Assembly (NCBI RefSeq): GCF_903944925.1
Contig: NZ_CAJATU010000077.1
Span: forward strand, 1 to 64,000
Direction of reading: 5' to 3'
DNA length: 64,000 nt
From: an uncultured Rhodopila sp.
GTDB lineage: Bacteria; Pseudomonadota; Alphaproteobacteria; Acetobacterales; Acetobacteraceae
Of the stretch, positions 19,996-30,996 are shown in pieces. The notes below the pieces were generated by a model. It saw only the letters and a list, made by a program, of their open reading frames with translations. It was not told the origin of the DNA and did not search any database. Made by a program: the position numbers and the translations under genes. Position 1 is the first letter of the stretch; each line of letters begins with the position of its first letter.

Positions 19996-20393
19996 CTCGT
20001 GACTCCAAACAGGACCGCGACGATCACCACCGACAGGCCGGCGGTGAACAACACACCGGTCTTGACGATGGTCTGCGGCGCAATGTCGATCTGCGGCGTG
20101 GTTTTCGGCATGACCTTGAACCAGGTGTAGGTATGGTAGGCGAGCAGCCCCAGCAGGATCAGGTGAAACACCAACGACGTCTTGGTGGTGAGCAGCGCCT
20201 GCCACGCCTCATATGCGCTTTGGCCCAGGGCGAGGGAAACCACCCCCGACAGCAGCACCAGCGCATAGATGAACACGAACAGCGCGGTCGCCTCACGGGC
20301 CATGTACACGAGGAAGAACGGATTCTCCTTCCACCATGTCCCGGTTACGGGACGGGTGTAGGTCTTGACCGCCGGTTTGAAACGTCCGCTCAT
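19992..20393 (-). CDS. frdC: Fumarate reductase-type complex II, membrane anchor subunit C
   Basis: A 133-residue anchor. The N-terminal YTRPVTGTWWKENPFFLVYMAREATAL is collinear with FrdC of enteric bacteria ([24 protein letters not shown]), including the Arg-Glu pair that lines the quinone pocket. Three helices follow. It starts inside the frdB stop (ATGA, 20390-20393) and its stop overlaps the frdD start, so the order is frdA-frdB-frdC-frdD with translational coupling. The subunit class, not the reaction direction, is what the sequence shows. Confidence 0.92.
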   Translation of the reverse strand: MSGRFKPAVKTYTRPVTGTWWKENPFFLVYMAREATALFVFIYALVLLSGVVSLALGQSAYEAWQALLTTKTSLVFHLILLGLLAYHTYTWFKVMPKTTPQIDIAPQTIVKTGVLFTAGLSVVIVAVLFGVTR

Positions 20394-21157
20394 TTGCCTA
20401 ACCCCACGGTGGACAGAAGCTTCAGCACGCCGAAATAGTCCAAGGTGCTGTTGACCTTGTTCTGGTTGATCGCATGCGCCGGATCGACGTTCTTCGGGCA
20501 CACCTCCGAGCAATATCCGACCAGCGTGCAGCGCCAGACGCCATCTTCGGAATTCAGCACGTCGCTGCGCGCGGTCCAGCCGACGTCGCGGGAATCGGCG
20601 TTGTAACGATGCAGCAGCGCCAGGGCGGCGGGACCGGTGAAGGTTGGGGTCAGGCCGTACTGAGGGCACGCCGCGTAGCACAGCAGGCAGTTGATGCACT
20701 GCGAGTAGTTGTAATACTGCTCCATCTGCTTCGGCGTTTGCAGATAGGCGCCCTCGGACAGCGGCTTCTCCTGTTTCGGGATCAGGTACGGCTTCACCGA
20801 ATCCAGCTTGTTGAGGAAATCGGTCTGGTCGATCGCCAGGTCCTTGATGATCGGGAAATGTTCCAGCGGATCGATCCGCAGCTTCTTCGGCCAGTAATCG
20901 CGCAGGAAGGTATGGCACGACAACTGCGGAATGCCGTTGATCATGGTGCCGCAACTGCCGCAGATCGCCATCCGGCATGACCAGCGGAAGGTCAGCGTGC
21001 CGTCCAGGTGGTCCTTGATATACTGCAAGCCCACCAGCACCGAGGTGTCGTGCTGGAACGGCACCGTGTAGGTCTGGTAGCGCGGCGGCGCTCCGCTGTC
21101 CGGATCATAGCGGAGGACGTCGATCTCGATGGTTCGGGTGTTGGTCTCGGCGGTCAT
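20390..21157 (-). CDS. frdB: Fumarate reductase/succinate dehydrogenase iron-sulfur subunit
   Basis: A 255-residue electron-transfer subunit with a plant-type ferredoxin domain (SCRMAICGSCGTMINGIPQLSC, 2Fe-2S ligands) and a bacterial ferredoxin domain with CINCLLCYAACPQYG and CSEVCPKNVDP for the 4Fe-4S and 3Fe-4S clusters. Length is close to the usual 240-260. GGGGA lies upstream of the ATG. It is 12 bp downstream of frdA and overlaps frdC, consistent with assembly of one complex. Confidence 0.96.
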   Translation of the reverse strand: MTAETNTRTIEIDVLRYDPDSGAPPRYQTYTVPFQHDTSVLVGLQYIKDHLDGTLTFRWSCRMAICGSCGTMINGIPQLSCHTFLRDYWPKKLRIDPLEHFPIIKDLAIDQTDFLNKLDSVKPYLIPKQEKPLSEGAYLQTPKQMEQYYNYSQCINCLLCYAACPQYGLTPTFTGPAALALLHRYNADSRDVGWTARSDVLNSEDGVWRCTLVGYCSEVCPKNVDPAHAINQNKVNSTLDYFGVLKLLSTVGLGK

Positions 21158-21169
21158 GTCTGTCCCCGA

Positions 21170-22936
21170 TCAGGTCATTACGGCTTGCTTGCCGGCGCCG
21201 CCGTAACTGCGGGTCCTCGGCTGCGACTTGGTGATGGTCACCGGCTGGTAGCTGATCGCGGGAGGCCCCTCGCCCGTGTAGGTCGCCAGCGAGTGCTGCA
21301 GGAAATGCTCATCGTCGCGGGTCTTGTACTCGTCCAGCCGGACATGCGCGCCGCGCGATTCCTTGCGGTTGTAGGCCGAATGCGCCATCGCCTCGGCGAC
21401 CTCCAGCATGAAGCCGAGTTCGATCGTCGTCAGCCATTCGGTGTTGAACGATCGGCTGTGGTCGTCCAGCGCGATGCCGGCTCGGTAGCGCGCCCGCAGC
21501 TCGGCGATCTTGTCGATGGCGGTCTTCATGCCACTGGCCTGGCGGTAGATGCCGACACCGGCCTCCATCGCGTCGCCCATTTCGTCGCGCAATTTCGCGA
21601 CGCGTTCGCCCTTGTCGTTCTTCAGTAAAGCGAGTAGCCGCGATGCGGATTCCTCCGCCTGCTGACGCACCCCGGCGGACGACCCGTCCTTCACGGTGCG
21701 CGCATAGGCGGCGGCGCGCTCCCCGGCGACCTTGCCGAACACGATGATTTCCACCAGCGAATTCGAGCCGAGGCGGTTGGCGCCGTGGATGCCGACGCTG
21801 GAACATTCGCCTGCCGCGAACAGGCCGGGGACCTCGGTCTCCGTCATGTTGGCGTAGATTCCGCCCATCGTGTAATGCACCGCCGGCCGCACCGGGATCG
21901 GATCGGTTACCGGATCGACACCGGCAAACACCCGCGCGGCCTCGGTGATCAACGGCAGCCGCTCCAGGATCTTCTTTTCCCCGAGATGCCGCAGGTCGAG
22001 GTTCACGGCGCTGCCCAGCGGCGTCTGGAACGTGTTGCCCTTCTGGTCCTCGTGCCAGAAAGCCTGCGACAGGCGGTCGCGCGGCCCGAGTTCCATCGCC
22101 TTCGGACGCGGCCAGGGGTCGAGCGGCCCGAGAGCATAGTCCTGCAAATACCGGTAGCCGTCCTTGTTGGTCAGTATTCCGCCCTCGCCGCGGCAGCCCT
22201 CGGTCATCAGGATGCCGGAGCCGGGCAGGCAGGTCGGATGATACTGCACGAACTCCATGTCGCGCAGCTTGGCGCCGTGGCGGTACGCCAGACCCATGCC
22301 GTCGCCGGTGACGATGCCGGCATTGGTGTTCTGGCGGTAGACACGGCCGGCGCCGCCGGTGCCGAGGATCACCGCCTTGGCCTCGAACAAGACGATCTCG
22401 CCGGTGGCGACCTCGATCGCCAGCACGCCGCGAACCCGGCCGTCTTCCAGGATCAGATCCGCCACGAAATATTCATCGTAGCGCTGGATGCCGGGATACT
22501 TGATCGAGGTCTGGAACAAGGTGTGCAGGATGTGGAAGCCGGACTTGTCGGCGGCGAACCAGGTGCGCTGCACGGTCATGCCGCCGAAGAAGCGGACATT
22601 GATGTTGCCGTCGTCCTTGCGGCTCCAGGGGCAGCCCCAGTGCTCGAGCTGGACCAGTTCCTCGACGCAATGTTCAACGAAATACTGCACCGCGTCCTGG
22701 TCGCACAGCCAGTCGCCGCCGGAGACGGTGTCATTGAAATGATTGTCGAGCGAATCGTCGCCGCGGATGACACCGGCCGCGCCGCCCTCGGCGGCAACGG
22801 TATGGCTGCGCATCGGCACAACCTTCGAAACCAGCGCTACCGTCAATTTGGGATCGGATTCCGCGATGGCGATTGCCGCCCGCAGTCCTGAACCGCCGCC
22901 GCCGACGACGACGACATCGCACGTGATGACTTGCAT
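21170..22936 (-). CDS. frdA: Fumarate reductase/succinate dehydrogenase flavoprotein subunit
   Basis: A 588-residue flavoprotein with the dinucleotide motif VVVGGGGSGLRAA (8-20), the covalent FAD histidine in RSHTVAAEGG (His45), GGDWLCDQD, GTGGAGRVYR, the dicarboxylate-site HPTCLPGSGILMTEGCRGEGG and RPAVHYTMGG. It is collinear with E. coli-type FrdA through GECSSVGIHGANRLGSNSL and RKESRGAH. The ATG at 22936 has AGGAGC seven bases upstream; an open extension to 22963 would use TTG. It is the first gene of frdABCD. Whether it runs as fumarate reductase or succinate dehydrogenase in vivo cannot be decided here. Confidence 0.95.
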   Translation of the reverse strand: MQVITCDVVVVGGGGSGLRAAIAIAESDPKLTVALVSKVVPMRSHTVAAEGGAAGVIRGDDSLDNHFNDTVSGGDWLCDQDAVQYFVEHCVEELVQLEHWGCPWSRKDDGNINVRFFGGMTVQRTWFAADKSGFHILHTLFQTSIKYPGIQRYDEYFVADLILEDGRVRGVLAIEVATGEIVLFEAKAVILGTGGAGRVYRQNTNAGIVTGDGMGLAYRHGAKLRDMEFVQYHPTCLPGSGILMTEGCRGEGGILTNKDGYRYLQDYALGPLDPWPRPKAMELGPRDRLSQAFWHEDQKGNTFQTPLGSAVNLDLRHLGEKKILERLPLITEAARVFAGVDPVTDPIPVRPAVHYTMGGIYANMTETEVPGLFAAGECSSVGIHGANRLGSNSLVEIIVFGKVAGERAAAYARTVKDGSSAGVRQQAEESASRLLALLKNDKGERVAKLRDEMGDAMEAGVGIYRQASGMKTAIDKIAELRARYRAGIALDDHSRSFNTEWLTTIELGFMLEVAEAMAHSAYNRKESRGAHVRLDEYKTRDDEHFLQHSLATYTGEGPPAISYQPVTITKSQPRTRSYGGAGKQAVMT

Positions 22937-23172
22937 CGATGCTCCTGAAGTTTGCGTTGCCAAAGATGCATCCGAGATGCCGGTCCGGAGTCCCTGCCCG
23001 CTGCCTACACCTTTGCAGGTGCTTATGAAATTAGCAGCGGGAGTGTGCCTTGCGTGATGGGATTAGTCCATAGCGTAAACGTGAAATTCGGTGGGTTATT
23101 GGGGTACGGGGGCTAGGATTTTCGTTTCGATATAAGTCTGTACTGGCCGGTCCTCGGGCACCGCCGCCTCAT

Positions 23173-23283
23173 CGTCATGGTCCGCGGAGGCGGACCATCC
23201 ACGCCTTGCGGTGCTGACCGCGGCAAAGGCGTGGATGGCGGGCCTGCGCCCGCCATGACGGGAGGGACGCGCCCGCCATGACG
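23173..23283. repeat. Composite intergenic palindrome (repeat family copy 3)
   Basis: Three linked elements: CGTCATGGTCCGC...GCGGACCATCCACGCC (23173-23206), GGCGTGGATGGCGGGC...GCCCGCCATGACGG (23229-23261) and a further CGCCCGCCATGACGG (23269-23283). They sit between the pckG stop and the frdA start. The region 22937-23172 otherwise shows no gene; it should contain the frd promoter. Confidence 0.85.
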
Positions 23284-23312
23284 GTCCCGGGCTGGTGCCT
23301 CCCGTGTCTCCG

Positions 23313-25160
<1,848 letters not shown>

Positions 25161-25461
25161 GCTGAGTTCTCCTATTGGAGCGAAGTGATCCCGTCGATCC
25201 GGACGAGGCGATGAAAGGCAAGAGTGACGAACCGCATCGAACAGTCATATTAAATTTCTGTATGCGTTGGCAGCGCTGGAACTCATTCATAGGCGGGACT
25301 ATTCTATCCGATGTTGCCGTGGATTTCATAGCCAAAATCGCTATCGCGGTGGTCTCCCCTCGTCATCGCCCGGCTTGTCCTGGCCACCTGGCGCGGCAAG
25401 CCGAAGCGCCGCATCGGCGGCACCACCAAGGCCGGGCAATCACGCCGGGACCGGGCAAACC
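25161..25461. other. Intergenic spacer upstream of pckG
   Basis: No gene is visible. The right-hand part (about 25358-25450) resembles a decayed copy of the palindromic repeat family (CGTCATCGCCCGGCTTG and AAGGCCGGGCAATCACG). The AT-richer part (25240-25260) may hold the pckG promoter, but I cannot place boxes. Confidence 0.45.
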
Positions 25462-26127
25462 CTACAACTGATATGGACCGCCGCGCTCGATCGCCCGCAG
25501 ATAAGCCGGCCGCGCATGGATCCGGTCCAGCCACCCCATCAGCCGCGGCCACCGCCGATCGAGCCCCGATCGTGCGACTGCTGCCTCCAGGGCGAAGCTG
25601 AGATGGACATCCGCCGCGGTGATCTCATTCCCGGCAAACCACTCGCTCTTGCCCAACTCCGCTTCCATCAGGTCGAAATTGCGCCCGAGGTGAGGCTCCA
25701 CCAGCATCTGCTTCAACCGCCCGGCGATCCCCCTGGTCACCGGGCGGATGAAGAACGGCACCTTCGCCGCCTCAAGCTGGCCGAAGATCACATGCAGCAG
25801 CAGCATCGGCATTGCCGTGCCCTCGGTGTAGTGCAGCCAGTATAAGTACCGCACCCGCTCCGGCGTCCCGGCCGCCGGCTCCAGCCGCCCGTTGCCATAG
25901 CGTTCCAGCACGTAGGCGATGATCGCCCCGGACTCCGCCAGAACCAGATCGCCGTCGCGGATCACCGGCAGCTTGCCCAGCGGATGCACCGTCAACAGGT
26001 CCGGCGGCGCCAGATGCGTCACCGGGTCGCGGACGTGCTTGACCACCTCGTACTCCAGCCCGAGCTCCTCGAGCAGCCACAAAATGCGCTGCGAGCGGGA
26101 GTTGTTGAGGTGATGAACGATGATCAC
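25462..26127 (-). CDS. Glutathione S-transferase family protein
   Basis: A 221-residue protein with an N-terminal thioredoxin fold (IIVHHLNNSRSQRILWLLEELGLEYEVV, with LPVIRDGDLVLAESGAI binding the gamma-glutamyl moiety) and an alpha-helical C-terminal domain ending FAGNEITAADVHLSFALEAA and RPAYLRAIERGGPY. The Ser of NNSRSQ is the likely activating residue. No ATG is available at the domain start; a GTG at 26127 gives a protein of normal GST length, with a weak binding site. It lies downstream of the glycosyltransferase gene on the same strand (98 bp). Substrate unknown. Confidence 0.88.
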   Translation of the reverse strand: MIIVHHLNNSRSQRILWLLEELGLEYEVVKHVRDPVTHLAPPDLLTVHPLGKLPVIRDGDLVLAESGAIIAYVLERYGNGRLEPAAGTPERVRYLYWLHYTEGTAMPMLLLHVIFGQLEAAKVPFFIRPVTRGIAGRLKQMLVEPHLGRNFDLMEAELGKSEWFAGNEITAADVHLSFALEAAVARSGLDRRWPRLMGWLDRIHARPAYLRAIERGGPYQL

Positions 26128-26225
26128 AACCGCACCGCGCGGCAGCCGCAAGCGCGCTCGGCGCGCGGGTTCACATTCGTCTCGGTCATCGGCCCGGCAA
26201 TCCCCGTCAGTGCAGGGACCCGGTT

Positions 26226-27449
26226 TTACCCGTTCGCGAAATGACTGGCAATCGCCCGCGCCGGCTGCACAAGGCGGCGGAACAAACTCCAATACGCCTC
26301 GGCGCAGGCGTCGTAGGTGAATTTGTTTGCCCGCGTCCGCAGCAGCGCCGCCGGCCAGCGGTGCGCCTCCTGCAGGATGCGGCTGAAGCCCGGCGCCAGC
26401 GCCTCCGGGTCCCGCGGCGGCACCAGCAGCCCGTACCGCCCCCGCTCCAGAATATCCCCCGGCCCATACGGACAATCGGTCGACAGAATCGGCGTGCCGC
26501 AGCCCATCGCCTCGACCAGCACGTTGCCGAAGCCTTCCGAACGCGACGACAGCACGAACGCATCCGCCGCGCGCATATACGGCAGCGGGTTTTGCACGAA
26601 GCCGGCGAAGTCCACGTGCTCGGCGATGCCAAGCTCGGCCGCCAGGATGCGGAGTTCGTCCAGCATGGGCCCGCTGCCGAGCAGCATCAGCCTTGCCTGC
26701 GCGGTCCGCAGATGGAGGGCGAAGGCGCGGAGCAAGGTGCGCTGGTCCTTCATCTCGACCAGCCGCCCGGCGCTGACGAAGACCGGGCGGTCCCGGTGCA
26801 TCAGCCAGGGGTGCGACACCGGTTCGGCGGCCCGCGCCTCGAAATCGTCACCGATGACAGCGTTGAAAATCGTGCTGACCTTGTCCGCCGGCAAGCCGGC
26901 CTGATGCACCAGTTCAGCGGAAATCCCGTCCGACACCGCAACGGCATGGTCGATGAACGAGGACAGCGCCCCATAGCACCAGGGCACGACACGATGTTTC
27001 CAGTTCACCGTCGCATGGAACCCGGACGACAGCGGGTTATGCTGGCAAATCACCAGTTTCGTTTCGGTTCCAGCGAGAGCATTGGCCAGCGATGCCGCAA
27101 CGTTGTTATGATCCACGTTCGCCATGAAAACCTGCGGCTGCTCATCACGGAGATAGCGGCGAAGGCGCAGCACATCCTGCAAGGTGCGCGCACTGTCGAG
27201 ATTGACGACCGGGATGCCATGCGGCAGCAGCGGAATCAACTCGCCGCGCATCTGATGCACGACAAGCGAAACGTCCACGTCCCGCTCGCGCAGTTCCCTC
27301 GCCAGAACGAGACTTTGCCGCTCCACGCCGCCGGGCGAGAGGTCGTGAATGTAGATCGCTGCCGATAACCGACCGGGCGCGCGACGACCGAAGCTACGAT
27401 CAAGCGGCGCGCTGAACTGAAAGCCGGATTCGATGATCTGCACGCTCAC
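26226..27449 (-). CDS. Glycosyltransferase family 4 protein
   Basis: A 407-residue GT-B fold enzyme. The N-terminal domain has the acceptor-side signature HDLSPGGVERQSLVLARELRE (about 35-55); the C-terminal donor domain has SAGRLVEMKDQRTLLRAF, LLGSGPMLDELR and the EX7E region RSEGFGNVLVEAMGCGTPI. It would transfer a sugar from a nucleotide donor to a surface glycan or lipid. It is not flanked by other polysaccharide genes, so the target cannot be named. A short spacer with no strong promoter lies upstream. Confidence 0.9.
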   Translation of the reverse strand: MSVQIIESGFQFSAPLDRSFGRRAPGRLSAAIYIHDLSPGGVERQSLVLARELRERDVDVSLVVHQMRGELIPLLPHGIPVVNLDSARTLQDVLRLRRYLRDEQPQVFMANVDHNNVAASLANALAGTETKLVICQHNPLSSGFHATVNWKHRVVPWCYGALSSFIDHAVAVSDGISAELVHQAGLPADKVSTIFNAVIGDDFEARAAEPVSHPWLMHRDRPVFVSAGRLVEMKDQRTLLRAFALHLRTAQARLMLLGSGPMLDELRILAAELGIAEHVDFAGFVQNPLPYMRAADAFVLSSRSEGFGNVLVEAMGCGTPILSTDCPYGPGDILERGRYGLLVPPRDPEALAPGFSRILQEAHRWPAALLRTRANKFTYDACAEAYWSLFRRLVQPARAIASHFANG

Positions 27450-27582
27450 TCCGTCAAAGATGCTGTCTCAAGGTTTGGCAAACCAGCGGCGGGGGCGAAA
27501 CCCCTGCGTTGAGTCTGCCGTCTGCATAGTCGCCGCGCCGGTGGCATCGTTAAATAAACGTTACGTAAAAAGCCCGGACGCT

Positions 27583-27975
27583 TCAATCGACTAGAGAAGT
27601 GTATACTAACAGGGCGGGTTGCCGGAGCCTGACCATCACGATGCCGTGCTGCCGGTATTTCCGCGCCAGAACCATCGTCCGGCGATACGATCCGAAGACC
27701 ACCACGTGCGATTCGGCCCAGCCGCGCCAGCATCCGCCGGCAGGAAGAATCGTCCGGCCGGACAGCACATTTGCCAGATTCGTCTGCATCCGCCGGTTCC
27801 AGCCTGCCGGCATGCGGCGCGAAAACGGGTTGTAGGCTGTCAGAAACGCACCTTCCCTATGGTTGTATAGCCGTAGCAGGCGATCCATGCCAGGGCTGCG
27901 GCGGCCGATACGGATGGTGACGCCGGCGACCGAATAGCGTGTCATGCGATAGGCGCGGCGGAGTGACGGTGTCAC
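27583..27975 (-). CDS. DUF3293 domain-containing protein
   Basis: About 130 residues matching the DUF3293 pattern: a start with YRMTRYSV, then GAFLTAYNPFSRRMP (the FITAWNP-type core), NRRMQTNLANVL, AGGCWRGWAESHVVVFG and a C-terminal KYRQHGIVMVR. The function of the family is unknown. A GTG at 27975 gives the full domain and lies 11 bp after the rodA stop; an ATG at 27945 would remove the first conserved residues. It is probably the last gene of the elongasome transcript. Confidence 0.78.
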   Translation of the reverse strand: MTPSLRRAYRMTRYSVAGVTIRIGRRSPGMDRLLRLYNHREGAFLTAYNPFSRRMPAGWNRRMQTNLANVLSGRTILPAGGCWRGWAESHVVVFGSYRRTMVLARKYRQHGIVMVRLRQPALLVYTSLVD

Positions 27976-27986
27976 CGAAATCCGGC

Positions 27987-29129
27987 CTACCGGTCGTCCC
28001 GCAGCGCGGCGAACTCGACGTCGCGATGCACATGCACCGACATCAGGATGCCGAAGCCGACCATGACGGTCAGCATCGCTGAACCGCCATGCGAGACCAG
28101 CGGCAGCGGCACGCCGCCGACGGGAATGACACCCATCACCATGGCGATGTTGACGAAAACATACAGAAAAAAATTGCAGGAAACCCCCAGCGCCACCAAC
28201 CGCCCGAACTGGTGGCGGCAGCGCAGCGCGATCAGCATGCCGCCGATGATGATCAGGGTCAGCAGCCCCATCACCGCCAGCCCGCCGACAAGGCCGAATT
28301 CCTCGCCAATCATGGTAAAGATGAAGTCGGTCTGCTTTTCCGGCAGGAAATCGAGGTGGCCCTGGGTGCCCTGCAGGAACCCCTTGCCCCACATCCCGCC
28401 CGATCCCAGCGCAATCTTCGACTGAATGATGTTGTACCCGGCGCCGAGCGGATCGCTTTCGGGATGCATGAAGGTGTCGATGCGCGCCCTCTGGTAGTCA
28501 TGCAGATGCGTATAGGCGAACTGTCCCAACAAAGGTATCGGCAGCACCACCAGGAGGAATTTCCACCACCGCACCCCCGCGGCGAAAAAGATGGCCCCGC
28601 CCAGCATCGCGGTGATCGCCGCGGTGCCGAGATTGGGCTCCTTCAGGATCAGGCCGACGGGGATCAGCACGGCGATCAGCGGCGGGATCAGGAACAGCGG
28701 GTTGCCCATCCGCTCCCACGATGCGCGGTGGAACCAGGACGCCAGGGCCAGCACCAGCGCCAGCTTCATCATCTCGCTCGGCTGCAGTTGCAGGCCGCCG
28801 AGGTCCAGCCAGCGCTGCGCCCCCTTGCCCATATGGCCCATGCGCAGCACCAGCACCAGCAGCCCGACGCAGCCCAGCCAGGCCGGCCAGGCCAGTTTCT
28901 GGATGATGCGGATATCGACCAGTCCGATCGCCAGCATGATGACCAGGCCGAAGGCGAAGCGCATGGCATGGCGGGCGGCATACGGCTCGGGCGACCCGCC
29001 GGCGGCGCTGTACAGCGCGACATAGCCGACGCCCGCCAGGCAGCACAGCAGCACCACATAGATCCAGTTGATCTGCAGCACCTTGGCCACGAAGTCGAAG
29101 GACGGCTCTCGCCACAGGCGGCGGTCCAT
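27987..29129 (-). CDS. rodA: SEDS peptidoglycan polymerase RodA
   Basis: A 380-residue SEDS glycosyltransferase that polymerises glycan strands during side-wall growth together with PBP2. About ten membrane helices are visible, with family marks KGAQRWLDLGGLQLQPSE, LILKEPNLGTA (the conserved acidic/polar site), SKIALGSGGMWGKGFLQGTQ, FLPEKQTDFIFTMIGEEFG and VGGVPLPLVSHGGSA. Its ATG overlaps the mrdA stop by 1 bp. It is gene five of mreB-mreC-mreD-mrdA-rodA. Confidence 0.97.
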   Translation of the reverse strand: MDRRLWREPSFDFVAKVLQINWIYVVLLCCLAGVGYVALYSAAGGSPEPYAARHAMRFAFGLVIMLAIGLVDIRIIQKLAWPAWLGCVGLLVLVLRMGHMGKGAQRWLDLGGLQLQPSEMMKLALVLALASWFHRASWERMGNPLFLIPPLIAVLIPVGLILKEPNLGTAAITAMLGGAIFFAAGVRWWKFLLVVLPIPLLGQFAYTHLHDYQRARIDTFMHPESDPLGAGYNIIQSKIALGSGGMWGKGFLQGTQGHLDFLPEKQTDFIFTMIGEEFGLVGGLAVMGLLTLIIIGGMLIALRCRHQFGRLVALGVSCNFFLYVFVNIAMVMGVIPVGGVPLPLVSHGGSAMLTVMVGFGILMSVHVHRDVEFAALRDDR

Positions 29130-30994
29130 CAGGGGCGTGCCTCCGCGACCTGCGCACCGGGCGGCTCAGTGCGATTGGCCGGATCGCGCTTGAGCACCTC
29201 GGTCATGATATCGTGCGCCATCGGCGCGGCGGCGGCGGCGCCGGCATTGCCGTGCTCGATCACCACGGCCAGAGCGTAGCGCGGCGCGTCATACGGCGCA
29301 TAGGCGACGAACAGCGCGTGCGGGCGGTATTCCCAGGGCAGTTTCTGGCTGTCGAAATGCCCGCTCTCACGCAGTTCGCGCGACACCCGGCGCACCTGCG
29401 CGGAGCCCGTCTTGCCCGCCAGTTGCACCCCGGGATCCGCCAGCCGGGCGAGCGGCGCGGTGCCGCCGGGCTCGTTGACCACCGCCCACATGCCCTCGCG
29501 CACCGCGTGCAGCAGCTTTTCCGGCATGCCCAGCACCGGCCAGTCCTCGGGTTCGGAGCCGGGCTGCAAAGCGCCCGCCAGCTTGCGGGTCAGATGCGGC
29601 TGCACCATCCGCCCGCTGGCGATGCGCGACGCGTAGGTGGCCAGTTGCAGCGGTGTCACCTGGATGTAGCCCTGGCCGATGCCGCTGACGATGGTGTCGC
29701 CGACATTCCACGGATGGCCCTTGGCCATGCGCCATTCCCGCGTCGGGATCAGGCCGCTGCGCTGGCCGGGCAGGTCGAGTTCCAGCTCCACGCCCATGCC
29801 CAGCCGGTTCGCCATCGCGGCGATCTTGTCGATGCCGGTGCGCCGCGCGACCTCGTAGAAGAACACGTCGCAACTGTTCTTCAGCCCGCCGCGCAGGTCG
29901 AGCGTGCCGTGGCCGCCCTTGCGCCAGCAGTGAAAGCGTGTGTCTCCCAGGTCGAGGTATCCCGGGCAGCCAATGTGATCGCCCGGCGACAGCGCGCCGG
30001 ACTCCAGCCCTGCCAGGGCGACCGCCATCTTGAACGTGGATCCCGGCGCATACAGCCCCGACGTCGCCTTGTTGATCAGCGGCGTGCGGCGGTCCTTGGT
30101 CCATTCCAGCCACTGCGCCTGCGACACGCCGGAGTTGAACACCGACGGATCGAAGGACGGGTTGGTGGCCATCGCCAGCACCTCGCCGTTGCGGCAGTCC
30201 ATCACCACGGCGCTGGCGCTTTCGTCCGCCAGCGTGGTCAGCACGGATTGCTGCAGGCCGGCGTCGAGGGTCAGGCCGACATCCTCGCCCTGCACGCCCT
30301 CCAGGCGGTCCAGCTCGCGGATCACCCGGCCGACGGCATTGACTTCCAGTTGCACCGACCCGGCCCGGCCGCGCAGGCCGAGGTCGTGGTATTTCTCCAT
30401 GCCGGCACGGCCGAGGCGCAGCCCCGGCAGGCCAAGCAGCGGGTCGTCCGCCACGTCCGACTCGTTCGGCGGCGCGACGTAGCCGACGATATGAGCAAGC
30501 TTGTCGCCGAGCGGGTATTCGCGGCTGGTGCCGGCATCGACGACGATTCCCGGCAGGTCGGGGGCGTTGACCTCGATCGCCGCCATCTCGTCCCAGGTGA
30601 GGAACTCGCGGATCAGCACGGGAATGAATTTTCGTCTACGGTGCAGTTCGCGGTCGATGCGGGCGCGCTCATACTCGTTCAGCGGCAGCAGGACGGAGAA
30701 CGCGTCCAGGGTCGCCGGCACGTTGTTGGCCTGCTCGGCCACCAGCACGGCGCGCCAGTTGGTGCTGCTGCCGGCGATGACGGCGCCGAAGCGGTCGAGG
30801 ATGCGTCCGCGCGGCGGCGCGATCATGCGGGCGCTGATGCGGTTCTCGTTCGCCAGGGTGGTATAACGCGCGCCGTCCTCGACCTGGACCTGGTACAGCC
30901 GCGCCGACAGCGCGCCGAGGACGGCGACCTGGCCGCCCATCAGCAGCAAAGCGCGCCGCGTGAACACGCCGGTGCGTTCGGCGTCGCGCCGCAT
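29129..30994 (-). CDS. mrdA: Penicillin-binding protein 2 (elongasome transpeptidase)
   Basis: A 621-residue class B PBP. The N-terminal anchor helix follows a basic start (FTRRALLLMGGQVAVLGALSARLY). The pedestal contains RGRILDRFGAVIA. The transpeptidase domain has the serine motif STFK (APGSTFKMAVALAG), the SxN-type motif NSCD and KTGS (AGKTGSAQVRR). Start chosen at the ATG at 30994, two bases after the mreD stop; the frame is open far upstream but that part is antisense-like. It cross-links glycan made by RodA. Confidence 0.96.
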   Translation of the reverse strand: MRRDAERTGVFTRRALLLMGGQVAVLGALSARLYQVQVEDGARYTTLANENRISARMIAPPRGRILDRFGAVIAGSSTNWRAVLVAEQANNVPATLDAFSVLLPLNEYERARIDRELHRRRKFIPVLIREFLTWDEMAAIEVNAPDLPGIVVDAGTSREYPLGDKLAHIVGYVAPPNESDVADDPLLGLPGLRLGRAGMEKYHDLGLRGRAGSVQLEVNAVGRVIRELDRLEGVQGEDVGLTLDAGLQQSVLTTLADESASAVVMDCRNGEVLAMATNPSFDPSVFNSGVSQAQWLEWTKDRRTPLINKATSGLYAPGSTFKMAVALAGLESGALSPGDHIGCPGYLDLGDTRFHCWRKGGHGTLDLRGGLKNSCDVFFYEVARRTGIDKIAAMANRLGMGVELELDLPGQRSGLIPTREWRMAKGHPWNVGDTIVSGIGQGYIQVTPLQLATYASRIASGRMVQPHLTRKLAGALQPGSEPEDWPVLGMPEKLLHAVREGMWAVVNEPGGTAPLARLADPGVQLAGKTGSAQVRRVSRELRESGHFDSQKLPWEYRPHALFVAYAPYDAPRYALAVVIEHGNAGAAAAAPMAHDIMTEVLKRDPANRTEPPGAQVAEARP

Positions 30995-30996
30995 GG

